Shown one piece after another: positions 43,252-51,575 of a DNA stretch of 64,000 nt. The stretch is from Nostoc sp. UHCC 0926 (GTDB lineage Bacteria; Cyanobacteriota; Cyanobacteriia; Cyanobacteriales; Nostocaceae), in NCBI RefSeq assembly GCF_028623165.1, contig NZ_CP117768.1:5832001-5896000 (forward strand). Direction: 5' to 3'. The number at the start of each line of letters is the position of its first letter. Position 1 is the first letter of the stretch. The notes under the pieces are model-generated. The model worked only from the letters and a program-made list of their open reading frames with translations, ran no database searches and was not told the DNA's origin. A program made the translations under genes and the position numbers.

Positions 43252-44112
43252 ATGGGCAGTATTTGGGAAATCGATTTTTACTCCCGTCCGATATTGGACG
43301 CTAATCAGAAAAAAATTTGGGAAGTCTTAGTCTGCGAAAGCCCCTTGGATATCAGCACAAAAGCAGATTCTTTGTTTCGCTATGCTCAATATTGTCCCAG
43401 TACCCAAGTAAATTCGGGCTGGTTGCGGACAGCATTACAGGAGGCTATTAACCAAGCTGGAAAAGCACCAATTAAAATCCGCTTTTTCCGCCGCCAAATG
43501 AACAACATGATTACTAAAGCTTGCCAAGACTTGGGCATTCCCGCCCAGCCTAGCCGCCGCACTTTGGTTCTTAACCAATGGTTGGAACAGCGGATGGAAG
43601 AAGTGTATCCTCAAGAACCAGGGTATCAAGGGGGGACTAATCCCTCAGTCCGTTTAGAAAAACCTTTGCCGCAACGTTTACCAGATGCTTTGGAAGGACA
43701 GCAGTGGGTATTTGTTACCTTAGATGCTGCGGATTTTGCAGATATGCCAGAGTGGGAAATTGGGTTTGGTGAAGCTTTCCCCCTAGAGTTGGCGCAAGTT
43801 CCACCCGAAGCCCGTATTCCTGGTATTTTGATTTTCTCATCTAGAGCGTTGCCCTTGGCAGGCTGGATGTCTGGTTTGGAGTTGGCTTTCTTAAAATTTG
43901 ACAGCAGCGAAGAGGCGAGATTGCTTTTAGAAACTGGTGTAACTGAAAGCTGGATTGTGGCAAATATCAAAAAACCTCAAATCTTAGCAGAAGCCAAAGG
44001 TTTTGAACAAGCCAAGCAAAAAGCTAACGGGGTGCATTTTCTCGGTGTCCAGTCTGATCCTAAAGCAGAATCTTTTGCTGGTTTTTGGCTGTTGCAAGAG
44101 GTTAACCTCTGA
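43252..44112 (+). CDS. Tab2/Atab2 family RNA-binding protein
   Basis: A 286-residue soluble protein starting MGSIWEIDFYSRPILD. The blocks WEIDFYSRP, KIWEVLVCES and CQDLGIPAQPSRRTLVLNQW are typical of the Tab2 family. In plants and algae Tab2/Atab2 binds the 5' region of psaB mRNA and is needed to translate photosystem I reaction-centre proteins; the cyanobacterial role is presumed similar but is not shown. Length is normal. The ATG at 43252 lies 115 bases after a 21-bp repeat array, which therefore occupies its upstream region. Confidence 0.92.
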   Translation: MGSIWEIDFYSRPILDANQKKIWEVLVCESPLDISTKADSLFRYAQYCPSTQVNSGWLRTALQEAINQAGKAPIKIRFFRRQMNNMITKACQDLGIPAQPSRRTLVLNQWLEQRMEEVYPQEPGYQGGTNPSVRLEKPLPQRLPDALEGQQWVFVTLDAADFADMPEWEIGFGEAFPLELAQVPPEARIPGILIFSSRALPLAGWMSGLELAFLKFDSSEEARLLLETGVTESWIVANIKKPQILAEAKGFEQAKQKANGVHFLGVQSDPKAESFAGFWLLQEVNL

Positions 44113-44386
44113 AAATAAACATTGGGCAGAAATGACTAATGACTAATGACTGAAAATGGCGATCGCTAAGATCCGTCAAGACATGGCGATGATTTGGGAT
44201 AATTAACTGCGTCCATCAGCGTTGATCTGCGGTTCCAAATCGCAACTGCAAAGACACGCTGATGATTTTTTAATAATTATCTGCGTCGATCAGCAAAAAG
44301 TGCGTAGGCGTAGCCCGTCGTAGACATCGCACTTTTCTTGAGACAGCGTTGATATGCGGTTCAAAATCCACAATGCACTAAAGGTC
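44113..44386. other. Intergenic with heptamer run and interrupted hairpin
   Basis: ACTAATG heptamers lie at 44131-44150. At 44296-44336 the arms AAAAGTGCG and CGCACTTTT enclose a copy of the dispersed repeat (TAGGCGTAGCCCGTCGTAGA), as if that repeat had landed in a terminator loop. Confidence 0.55.
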
Positions 44387-45700
44387 ATGGGTTCTGAAAA
44401 TTTGTTACAAGATACACTAGCAGAACAGTTGCTGGAACTAGCGATAAAATCTGGAGCAGAAGCTGCTGAGGTGTATCAGTCGCGATCGCTTTCTCGTCCA
44501 GTGTTTTTTGAGGCAAACCGACTCAAACAGCTAGAAACCAACCAATCTGTAGGCACAGCATTGCGGCTTTGGCGAAACGGGCGTCCGGGACTCACGGTGG
44601 CTTACGGTTCTGTCCTCGCCGAAGTAATGGTGGAAAAAGCTCTGGCACTAAGTCAACTAAATCAACCAGAAACAGTAGAATTAGGCTCTAACTTTCAACC
44701 CTCCTACCCAGATTTAGGGGAAAGTGTGCCGATAGAGATTTTGGTAGACTGGGGCAAAGAAGCGATCGCACTCATCCGTGATGCCTATGCCGATGTTGTG
44801 TGCAATGGTGACTTAGAATGTGATGTTGAAGCCACCAGACTAATCAATACCAAAGGTTTAGATTGTCACTACACCGACACTACCCTCAGCTGCTATGTAT
44901 CAGCAGAATGGGTGCGTGGCGATGATTTTTTGAATGTTTCTGATGGACAAACTCAGCGAGGGGAACTCCACCCGGAGAGATTAGCTAATCAAATTTTACA
45001 ACGGTTAATTTGGGCCAAAGAAAATATCTCACCTCCTACTGGTCGCGTCCCGATTTTGTTCACTTCAAAAGCTGCGGATATGCTTTGGGGTACTGTGCAA
45101 GCAGCTTTGAATGGCAAGCGAGTTTTAGAAGTAGCTTCGCCTTGGGCAGAACGTTTGGGGAAGCAAGTAGTTGCACCCAGCCTCACCCTCTACCAAGATC
45201 CAGAAGCGGGCCCTTACAGTTGTCCTTTCGATGATGAAGGCACTCCGACTCAATCTTTAGTTTTTATTCAAAACGGGACTTTACAGCGTTTTTATGGCGA
45301 TCGCACCAGCGGAGTCCAACTGGGTACTGACACCACTGGAAATGGTTTTCGCCCTGGTTTAGGTAGCTATCCCACTCCTGGTTTATTTAATTTTCTCATC
45401 CAGCCAGGTTCGGCATCACTACCAGATTTAATTACACAACTAGATGATGGCTTGATTGTGGATCAAATGCTGGGTGGTGGCGGCAGTATTTCTGGAGATT
45501 TTTCAATCAACGTTGATTTAGGCTACCGCGTGCAAAATGGTCAGGTCATTGGGCGCGTTAAAGATACGATGGTTGCAGGTAATGTCTACACAGCCCTGAA
45601 GCAATTGGTTGCACTGGGCAACGATGCTGATTGGAATGGTTCTTGTTATACTCCATCTCTGATAGTAGAAGGGCTATCCACCACGGGGAGAAGCAATTAA
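44387..45700 (+). CDS. TldE/PmbA-type protease subunit
   Basis: A 437-residue protein of the TldD/PmbA family. It has AEVYQSRSLSRPVFFEANRL, then GTALRLWRNGRPGLTVAYGS, PILFTSKAADMLWGTVQAAL and the C-terminal DQMLGGGGSISGDFSINVDL. TldE lacks the metal site of its partner TldD; together they form a heterodimer that cleaves unfolded peptides, for example in modified-peptide maturation. TldD is not in this window. I start at ATG 44387 (MGSENLLQDTL), since the eleven codons upstream from 44354 have no family match. Confidence 0.9.
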   Translation: MGSENLLQDTLAEQLLELAIKSGAEAAEVYQSRSLSRPVFFEANRLKQLETNQSVGTALRLWRNGRPGLTVAYGSVLAEVMVEKALALSQLNQPETVELGSNFQPSYPDLGESVPIEILVDWGKEAIALIRDAYADVVCNGDLECDVEATRLINTKGLDCHYTDTTLSCYVSAEWVRGDDFLNVSDGQTQRGELHPERLANQILQRLIWAKENISPPTGRVPILFTSKAADMLWGTVQAALNGKRVLEVASPWAERLGKQVVAPSLTLYQDPEAGPYSCPFDDEGTPTQSLVFIQNGTLQRFYGDRTSGVQLGTDTTGNGFRPGLGSYPTPGLFNFLIQPGSASLPDLITQLDDGLIVDQMLGGGGSISGDFSINVDLGYRVQNGQVIGRVKDTMVAGNVYTALKQLVALGNDADWNGSCYTPSLIVEGLSTTGRSN

Positions 45701-46109
45701 ATAATTCGTAATGACGCTACGCTAACGTAATACTCGCCAGAGGCGAGAAGCAAGCTACGTAATTCCTAATTGAAGACAGTGCTTGTGTAGTCCAATACAC
45801 TTGGGTTAAGGCTTTATCCTCTCTTTTCCTCCTTAAAAATCAGGGGATTAAGAGACTTATAATCCAAAATCCAAAATCTAAAATCCAAAATTGGTATGAA
45901 TCAGCGCTTTCGCACCTGGTGGCAGCCTAGAAGAGGTTTAGCGATCGCCATTATGAAATAGAGTGTGTGCAAGTAATGCTGGTGTCGCGCCACAGTTCCC
46001 CATCAGAAACACAGGTAAGAACGGCAAAAAGTAGCCGCTTGCTACGACAGGCGGAAGTCTTAGCAAAAAAATGACAAATTCCCCTGCACACGCAGATTCG
46101 AGTTACCTT
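45701..46109. other. Intergenic with short repeats
   Basis: About 410 bases. 45862-45892 is a run of the heptamer AATCCAA and variants, and around 45715-45760 there are CTACGTAATTC-type repeat pieces. No gene recognised. Confidence 0.5.
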
Positions 46110-46645
46110 ATATCTTGCACCTGTATGGAAAAACCACTAATACCAGAATGAGTGTGTAATAAATTAACATTCTGAACGGAAATATATTCTACGTAAAAGT
46201 AGTATTTTTTAAAACAAGAGAGATGTGATATTACCGAAGATGGAACAAGACAAGCGATGGCAAGTATGAAAAACGATTTATCGTTTCTACCAAAGCTCTC
46301 AAAGCCTGCACCATTTCTTGGTGGGGTAAACGACGTTGGCAGCCTTGTTGGTTGGTTTAAAACAGCAAAACATCGGTTTGGGTTACATCGCTTTGGTCAA
46401 GGAACTCTTTTGGGCGTTTATCATTGGCTTATACTCTCACTTATTGCCTATATTTTGGCACCGAAGAGCTTATTTATTGATCGCCACTACAGATCTATCT
46501 GATTCGGGTATCGCGGCACAAATCGCATTTCAAACAATATTTCCACGGGTTCCTTCTGTGTTGTTTTTTACTTGACATTGAACGAATGCGTCCAATTGCA
46601 CTTAGTCATGGAATTAACATTCAAATTTCCAGGTGCAATATGTGA
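46110..46645 (+). mobile_element. Decayed IS copy 1 (DDE transposase C-terminal part)
   Basis: It begins with the end motif ATATCTTGCACCTGT at 46110. From about 46310 the frames give SWWGKRRWQ, then (shifted) TAKHRFGLHRFGQGTLLGVY and HWLILSLIAYILA, then LIATTDLSDSG and finally LDIERMRPIALSHGINIQIS and stop at 46643-46645, the known C-terminal blocks of a Nostoc DDE transposase. At least two frameshifts separate these parts and the N-terminal two-thirds is gone. The right end (TTTCCAGGTGCAATATGTGA) resembles the inverted left end. Confidence 0.8.
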
Positions 46646-46811
46646 TCTGAGCGACGCAACCCTTGTGCACAACCACATTTATAACTTATGATGGCACTAC
46701 ATAGTTCGGTGCCACACCGTGGGTGTGTATGGTGACGCTGGAGGGCGCGGGCGCCGATACCAAAATGTCTGAACCGTCCTGCTACGTAGTGTTGTTCATA
46801 ATGGAGGACCT

Positions 46812-48008
46812 ATGAAAGTCGGCTTCAAAGATGAGTCGTTCGCCTTCGAGTTCGTTCGCAATCTTGGCTTCATGTACTATGGTGGCGCTGATCTCGGCGA
46901 GATGGTCGCCACGGCCGGCCAGATCGCGGAAGGTGACTTCGAGAGCTGGTACACGGAGTGGGATAAGCGCGCTCGCCGGGTTTTGTCGCGTGCGGACGCC
47001 GCCCTCGGCGCGAAGCATCTGGTGAGTGCGCGAGAGGCATACTTGAGAGCGTCCACCTACTTCCGGATGGCCGACTTCTACCTTCACGGGAACCCGGAAG
47101 ATCCGCGCATCCTATCGGCGTCGAAGGCCTCGGAGCAGGCGTATGCCAAAGCCGCGGAGCTTACTGGTCCCACATGGGAACCCGTGCAGATCCCCTATGA
47201 AGGGACTACACTGCCGGGATACTTCTACAAGGTGGACGACTCAGGCAATCCCCGTCCCACAATCGTCTTCCACGGTGGGTTCGACTCGAGCCGCGAGGAG
47301 CTGTTCTACTTCGGAGGCGCTCCCGCCACGCGGCGTGGCTACAATTGCCTGACCTATGATGGACCAGGGCAGGGCATGCCGATCCGAGAGGGAAAGCTCC
47401 CGTTCCGTTACGACTGGGAGAAGGTCGTGACCCCCGCGGTCGACTACGCCCTGACTCGGCCGGAGGTGGACGGGGACAAGCTCGTCCTCTTGGGCATGAG
47501 CCTCGGCGGCTACTTGGCTGCTCGCGCCGCCGCCTTCGAGCACAGGTTCAAGGCAGCGATCTTTTACGACGGTGTCTACGATTTCGGCGAAAGTACGCGC
47601 GCCTCACTGCCAAAGGACGCCATCAGTGCTCTCGACGCCGGCGACAAAAATCGGTTCAAAAAAATCATCGACGAAGCGATGAAGAACAATACTGCCCTAC
47701 GCTGGAATGTGACGCAGGGTAATTGGTCCTTCGGCGTTTCGAGCTTTGCTGACTTCGTGGCGTCGACGGCGAAATACACGATGAACGGCCTCGCCGGTCA
47801 AATCCAGTGTCCTTGCCTCGTCATGGAGGCGGAGGCAGACATGTTCTTCTGCGGTCAACCACAGCGAATCTACGATGCCTTGCAGGTTCCGAAGCAACTC
47901 GCACGTTTCACGAGCGAAGATGGAGCAGAGAATCACTGCCAATCTGGCGCTCTGGCTTACAAAGACCAGGTTGTATTCGACTGGTTGGACGAAACACTCA
48001 AGCTCTGA
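46812..48008 (+). CDS. Alpha/beta hydrolase, GC-rich and probably foreign
   Basis: A 398-residue esterase-type hydrolase. The nucleophile elbow is GMSLGG with Ser230; the oxyanion region is VFHGGFDSSREE; the acid is the Asp in MEAEADMFF and the His is in AENHCQSGA near the C-terminus. An N-terminal helical domain of about 120 residues precedes the core, as in 2,6-dihydropseudooxynicotine hydrolase-like enzymes. The gene is strikingly GC-rich, with G or C at most third positions, unlike every neighbour, and it lies between two decayed copies of one IS. GGAGG at 46803-46807 supports the start. It was probably acquired recently; its substrate is unknown. Confidence 0.88.
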   Translation: MKVGFKDESFAFEFVRNLGFMYYGGADLGEMVATAGQIAEGDFESWYTEWDKRARRVLSRADAALGAKHLVSAREAYLRASTYFRMADFYLHGNPEDPRILSASKASEQAYAKAAELTGPTWEPVQIPYEGTTLPGYFYKVDDSGNPRPTIVFHGGFDSSREELFYFGGAPATRRGYNCLTYDGPGQGMPIREGKLPFRYDWEKVVTPAVDYALTRPEVDGDKLVLLGMSLGGYLAARAAAFEHRFKAAIFYDGVYDFGESTRASLPKDAISALDAGDKNRFKKIIDEAMKNNTALRWNVTQGNWSFGVSSFADFVASTAKYTMNGLAGQIQCPCLVMEAEADMFFCGQPQRIYDALQVPKQLARFTSEDGAENHCQSGALAYKDQVVFDWLDETLKL

Positions 48009-48096
48009 GTAAGTAGTCACTTCATCGCCTTTGAGCAGAGTGAAGTTGATGGAGCGGCAATTTCGAGACTCAAGTCCGTCCATAGAAACTCAACTC

Positions 48097-48475
48097 ATAT
48101 CTTGCACCTGTCTGGATAAACCCTTAATACACCGATAGGAGTGTAGTAAAGTAACACGATTCGCGAGAATGAGCTTACGCAATATTGAGTGATAAATACA
48201 ACTATAAAAATGTGAATAATACTGGAAAATACCTTAGCACAGGCGATCGTCAAAGAAGTGCCTGGATTTGCACTTCAACCAGGTGATGGTTTTAGTCGAT
48301 ACAGGGTTTGGTAGTGTGAAATTTATACAGGGAGTCCGAAAGAAAAAATACCACATCATTGCTGGCATCGCTCGTACTCGCAAGTTAACTGATGGGCGCT
48401 GTGTTGCTCAATTACACAAGCGCGGACAACAGCTTTATCTTCAGGGTTTGAAGTTTCCCGTCTTTGTATCTTGCC
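48097..48475 (+). mobile_element. Decayed IS copy 2 (transposase middle part)
   Basis: It starts with ATATCTTGCACCTGT at 48097, the same end as copy 1, and resembles it for about 75 bases. From 48268 it encodes VMVLVDTGFGSVKFIQGVRK and AQLHKRGQQLYLQGLKFPVF, the central Asp block of the same transposase family. It breaks off near 48475, where the reading frame runs on into a universal-stress-protein domain. Both copies have the same orientation and flank the foreign hydrolase gene. Confidence 0.78.
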
Positions 48476-48690
48476 AATTGTCCAGTACTGTAGTTACTCT
48501 CCCAGTCGAAGCTAATTCAGTAGCGGAAGGTGTGATTAACCTAGTGAAAACCGAAGGTTACGATGTTGTAGTTTTGGGAGCTTCGCATGAGGGATTGTTG
48601 CAGCAAGCGATTCAAGGTAATATTCCAGAAGCGATCGCCTCTGGTGTAGAAAGTACAGTGATTTTGGTTAGGGGTGCAATTAACAGTTAA
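48476..48690 (+). pseudogene. Universal stress protein domain, 5'-truncated and fused to transposase remnant
   Basis: The frame continuing from the transposase fragment gives SVAEGVINLVKTEGYDVVVL, then GASHEGLLQQAIQGNIPEAI and STVILVRGAIN, the C-terminal half of a UspA-type domain like those at the end of ClC chloride channels and cation/H+ antiporters. The start of the domain and any channel part are missing. A second, worse remnant of the same end lies at 50860-50930. Confidence 0.75.
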
Positions 48691-48878
48691 TGATAAAATA
48701 TGCCAATAATCAAAGCAACAATTATTGGTATTAGGATTGGAATAGCAACTATAAGTCCCCACTTGCCAAACTTAATTTCCTCACCCTCAGATTTTAAAAA
48801 CGCAATCCAACCTACAACTCCCATCAAAATCCAAATACACCCAAAGGCAAGAAATATAATAAATACTGAATCTTCCAT
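48687..48878 (-). CDS. Small two-helix membrane protein
   Basis: A 63-residue protein with two hydrophobic segments (VFIIFLAFGCIWILMGVVGW and LIVAIPILIPIIVALIIGIF) and a short charged loop (LKSEGEEIKFGKW). No family is recognised. It overlaps the end of the stress-domain fragment by four bases on the other strand. Small size and simple composition make it uncertain. Confidence 0.45.
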   Translation of the reverse strand: MEDSVFIIFLAFGCIWILMGVVGWIAFLKSEGEEIKFGKWGLIVAIPILIPIIVALIIGIFYH

Positions 48879-49067
48879 TTTTTACCAATTATATGTATAC
48901 AAAAAAACTGGGAAATAAATTTTAATTCATCTCTTTTCTGACTAAATAGCTGAAATATTAGTTGTTAACTCACCTGACTTTCCACATGCCATGAAAAGTC
49001 AGCTTTCCGTAAGGATTCAGGTGGGGGGTATTGACAGAGGGGACAGTTGGGATAGAGGATCGCAATC

Positions 49068-49295
49068 ATGAATCAAAGTCTGCCCCAAAAACTAGACCGA
49101 GAAAGTCTCAACCAGTTGTCGAAAAAAGAACTGGTAGAAATAAAAAAACATCTGAGTTGGGAATGCTTCCAGACTTTGGACGAGTTACGAGAAGCTGTAT
49201 GGAAACAATTGAGTAAACTCACAGCATCTCAAGTGAAATCTATCATAAGATGGGATTTTATTTTGAATGCTCTATTTGTATCAGGCTTTTCGTGA
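49068..49295 (+). pseudogene. Chimeric transposase remnant
   Basis: Seventy-five codons. The first part, SLNQLSKKELVEIKKHLS, looks like an IS66-type N-terminus, and the end, KLTASQVKSIIRWDFILNAL, looks like the C-terminus of an IS630-type transposase. The two do not belong together, so this is probably a junction between decayed elements, and not a gene. Assignment is by short motifs only. Confidence 0.5.
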
Positions 49296-49404
49296 AATGG
49301 TATGAGGCGATTGACATAAAATTTGACCACTCAAAATTTTTCAAACACCCTCTAACTTATTTTTTAATTCGGCTACTTTCCGATGCAATGACTGGTTATG
49401 CCGC

Positions 49405-49872
49405 TTACCTTCCAACACACGCAATTGCAAGACAAATGAATGCAATAAGCAATCCACCTATCCGAAGCACGTGAAGTTGATCCCAGTGGCTACGGCGTTC
49501 TTTCCAGTTTTCGGGTAAGTTCTGCAGGTTCCATTTGGCAACCTCGTTGTTGATTGGCACGAGGGCAACAATCGTATAGACAATACTAAAAAGCCAGATT
49601 ATTGCGGCTGTGGCGGCAAACCAGAACGATGTCGCATTAGAAAGAGTGCGTACTTCGTAAGCAACAAAGGATGACGTAATTAAAGTAGCGGCGTACCACA
49701 AGGGCATGAACGCGCCGAATACACGCGCCAATGGTTGGGACACCTTAGCATGAGTAATGTCATCAAGTTTCCATAACTGTGGGTGAACAAAAGCCCCAAC
49801 CGCAATTTCGTTCCCTACCATCAGTCCAGCGACTACAAGAGCGAGTGTACAAGAGATAGTTAATATCGTCAT
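49405..49872 (-). CDS. DUF1772 membrane protein
   Basis: A 155-residue protein with four membrane segments, starting ISCTLALVVAGLMVGNEIAV and including FGAFMPLWYAATLITSSFVA. VPINNEVAKW and WDQLHVLRIGGLLIAF are typical blocks of the DUF1772 family (related to anthrone-oxygenase-like membrane proteins). Function unknown. Start ATG at 49872 is clear. It stands alone. Confidence 0.85.
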   Translation of the reverse strand: MTILTISCTLALVVAGLMVGNEIAVGAFVHPQLWKLDDITHAKVSQPLARVFGAFMPLWYAATLITSSFVAYEVRTLSNATSFWFAATAAIIWLFSIVYTIVALVPINNEVAKWNLQNLPENWKERRSHWDQLHVLRIGGLLIAFICLAIACVGR

Positions 49873-50275
49873 ATATTAAACCTGCAAAAATTTCCCACAT
49901 TTATAATGAACTACTTAAACTGCTAAGTCAATCAAGATCAGGACTTACGCAACTGGCACAAAATGCGGGCGGGGTTTCGCCCCACCACGCAGTAATTTAA
50001 ATCAGACCAAACACATATAAACGTCTGGACGTTTTAGCTGCTGAAGCGCGATAATTAGAAAGTAAGTTGTGCTTGATTTTATAAATAGTTTGACCTGTTT
50101 GATAAGCTAAATTATTCGTAAAAACTTACATTAGGAAGGTAATCAAATCAGGAATATTGAAAAAGCAGTCCTTAATATATTTAGAGTCATGTAAACACAC
50201 AAACAAAGCCTGCATTGGCAGGCTTTACCCGTAATTATCTTTAGAACTTACGCAAAATTACAATGCAACTTCTTA
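49873..50275. other. Intergenic, no gene recognised
   Basis: About 400 bases. GGACTTACGCAA (49942) and GAACTTACGCAAAA (50243) are copies of a short repeated motif. GCCTGCATTGGCAGGC at 50209-50224 is a short palindrome just downstream of the WGxxGxxG gene and could be its terminator. Confidence 0.5.
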
Positions 50276-50581
50276 TTAAAAGTTAGAACGGGAGCCAGAG
50301 GAGCCTACCACATTAGAGTCACCATTACCTACAATATCATCGCCTCTGCGGCTCTTGCGACCAAATAAACCAAATAAACCGAGCAAGCCCAGTAAACCCC
50401 AATCACCATCCCGATGATTTCCGTCAGTAGCAGTGCGACCTGTAGTAGTATCTGTAACAGTACCATCAGGAGTGGTTGTTGTCTGAGCAGAAGTAGGTAG
50501 AACTGTAAGCAACGTAGCCAAACTTAAAGCTAGAACACTACTTCCCAGAATTTTAGAGACATTAAAGCGTTTCACGATCAC
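50276..50581 (-). CDS. WGxxGxxG family exported protein
   Basis: A 101-residue secreted or membrane-anchored protein. It has a signal peptide (ILGSSVLALSLATLLTVLPTSAQ), a Thr-rich spacer, then DWGLLGLLGLFGLFGRKSRR, the WGxxGxxG C-terminal type anchor followed by basic residues. In this family the motif is thought to be a sorting or anchoring signal comparable to PEP-CTERM. A Gly/Ser-rich tail follows it here, which is slightly unusual for an end tag. Role unknown. Confidence 0.8.
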   Translation of the reverse strand: MIVKRFNVSKILGSSVLALSLATLLTVLPTSAQTTTTPDGTVTDTTTGRTATDGNHRDGDWGLLGLLGLFGLFGRKSRRGDDIVGNGDSNVVGSSGSRSNF

Positions 50582-51575
50582 ATTCCTCAGTTAAATTGCT
50601 CTTAATAATAATTAAAGTTTATTATATTCTGACAGCGCCAGCATCAATCTTTAGCTGCAAATATAAATCTGCTTAAAGTTGCATTTGTGATCAGCCAAAT
50701 AAGCATTTTGGTATACATATAGATTCCGATGCATGGCAAATTAGGCAATAGTGTAGTTAGCGATCGCATTAAAGCTAGCTCGATTCCAGAAGGGAAAATA
50801 TTTCTTTTTAAAACTAAAAATTACGTCTTTAGGGATGACAGATGCCGATAAGTGAAAGCAATATTTCCGCAGTGATCGCTTCTGGTTTAAAAATTCAGTG
50901 ATTTTGGTCAGGGGTGGGCTTAATAATTAAAATATTGGAATCCACATGAACTCGGTAAATACAGATTGACTATCTTCTGATAATTTAGGTTATTTGAAAC
51001 TATCGCTTTATGTCGAATAAAAAACCTGGCTGCTCAGATCCCAAACCTTGTTTTGACTACGTATTAAACCAATCGTCTGTTTTTCATCGGCTGCACATTT
51101 CAGACGCAAGTTGCTGCCCACCAGCAGCTATTTGACAACCCAATAGGTTGATCTGACTTTTCACGGTATCTGGAAAACCTCACTTCTATTTCTCTCTCCT
51201 AAAAGGAGGAGCCACTGCGGTGGACGGGTTAAGAGGCATAAAGCATGTGGCGTCAGAGACTTTGAACTTTCCCCCTTCCCGCGTCGGGAAGGGGGTTAGG
51301 GGGTTAGGTTTTTCGTGGGCTTTTTCAGATGGCGTGAAAAGTAAGATAGGTTGATATGTAGCAAACAACAGTATATATTTGAACACACTTTATCAAAATT
51401 TGGCGCTTTGATAATTTGCTGCCACCAGAAAGATATTTATGAGCAAAGCGATTCTCTTAAACAGACATTTTGCGATCTCGGGGGTTGGGTGATTTAAAAC
51501 GATGGCAAATTGCGTGTTTTAGTTTAAGTTGACACCAATGCACATCTATGCATCCCTATTCAGGATGATTCCTCC
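50582..51575. other. Long intergenic region with a stress-domain remnant and hairpins
   Basis: Nearly 1 kb without a gene. 50860-50930 is a diverged copy (about three quarters identical, one indel) of the end of the universal-stress-protein fragment at 48619-48690. 51270-51312 holds a GC-rich hairpin (CCCCCTTCCCGCGTCGGGAA), a dispersed type also seen near 63360. Near 51525 the motif TTTAAGTTGACACCAATG matches one at 63857. Confidence 0.6.

Noticed and set aside
42581..43304. Open frames on both strands of array B (SELRSST, DERSSEV, MNESLRW repeats)
   Set aside because: Three frames are open at once, which is a property of the 21-bp period; none has a start signal.
48268..48690. 140-residue universal stress protein
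   Set aside because: The first half is a transposase fragment; only the second half is a Usp domain.
51186..51386. 66-codon frame on the minus strand
   Set aside because: Contains the translated form of a dispersed hairpin repeat (NPLTPFPTREGG), found in many places.
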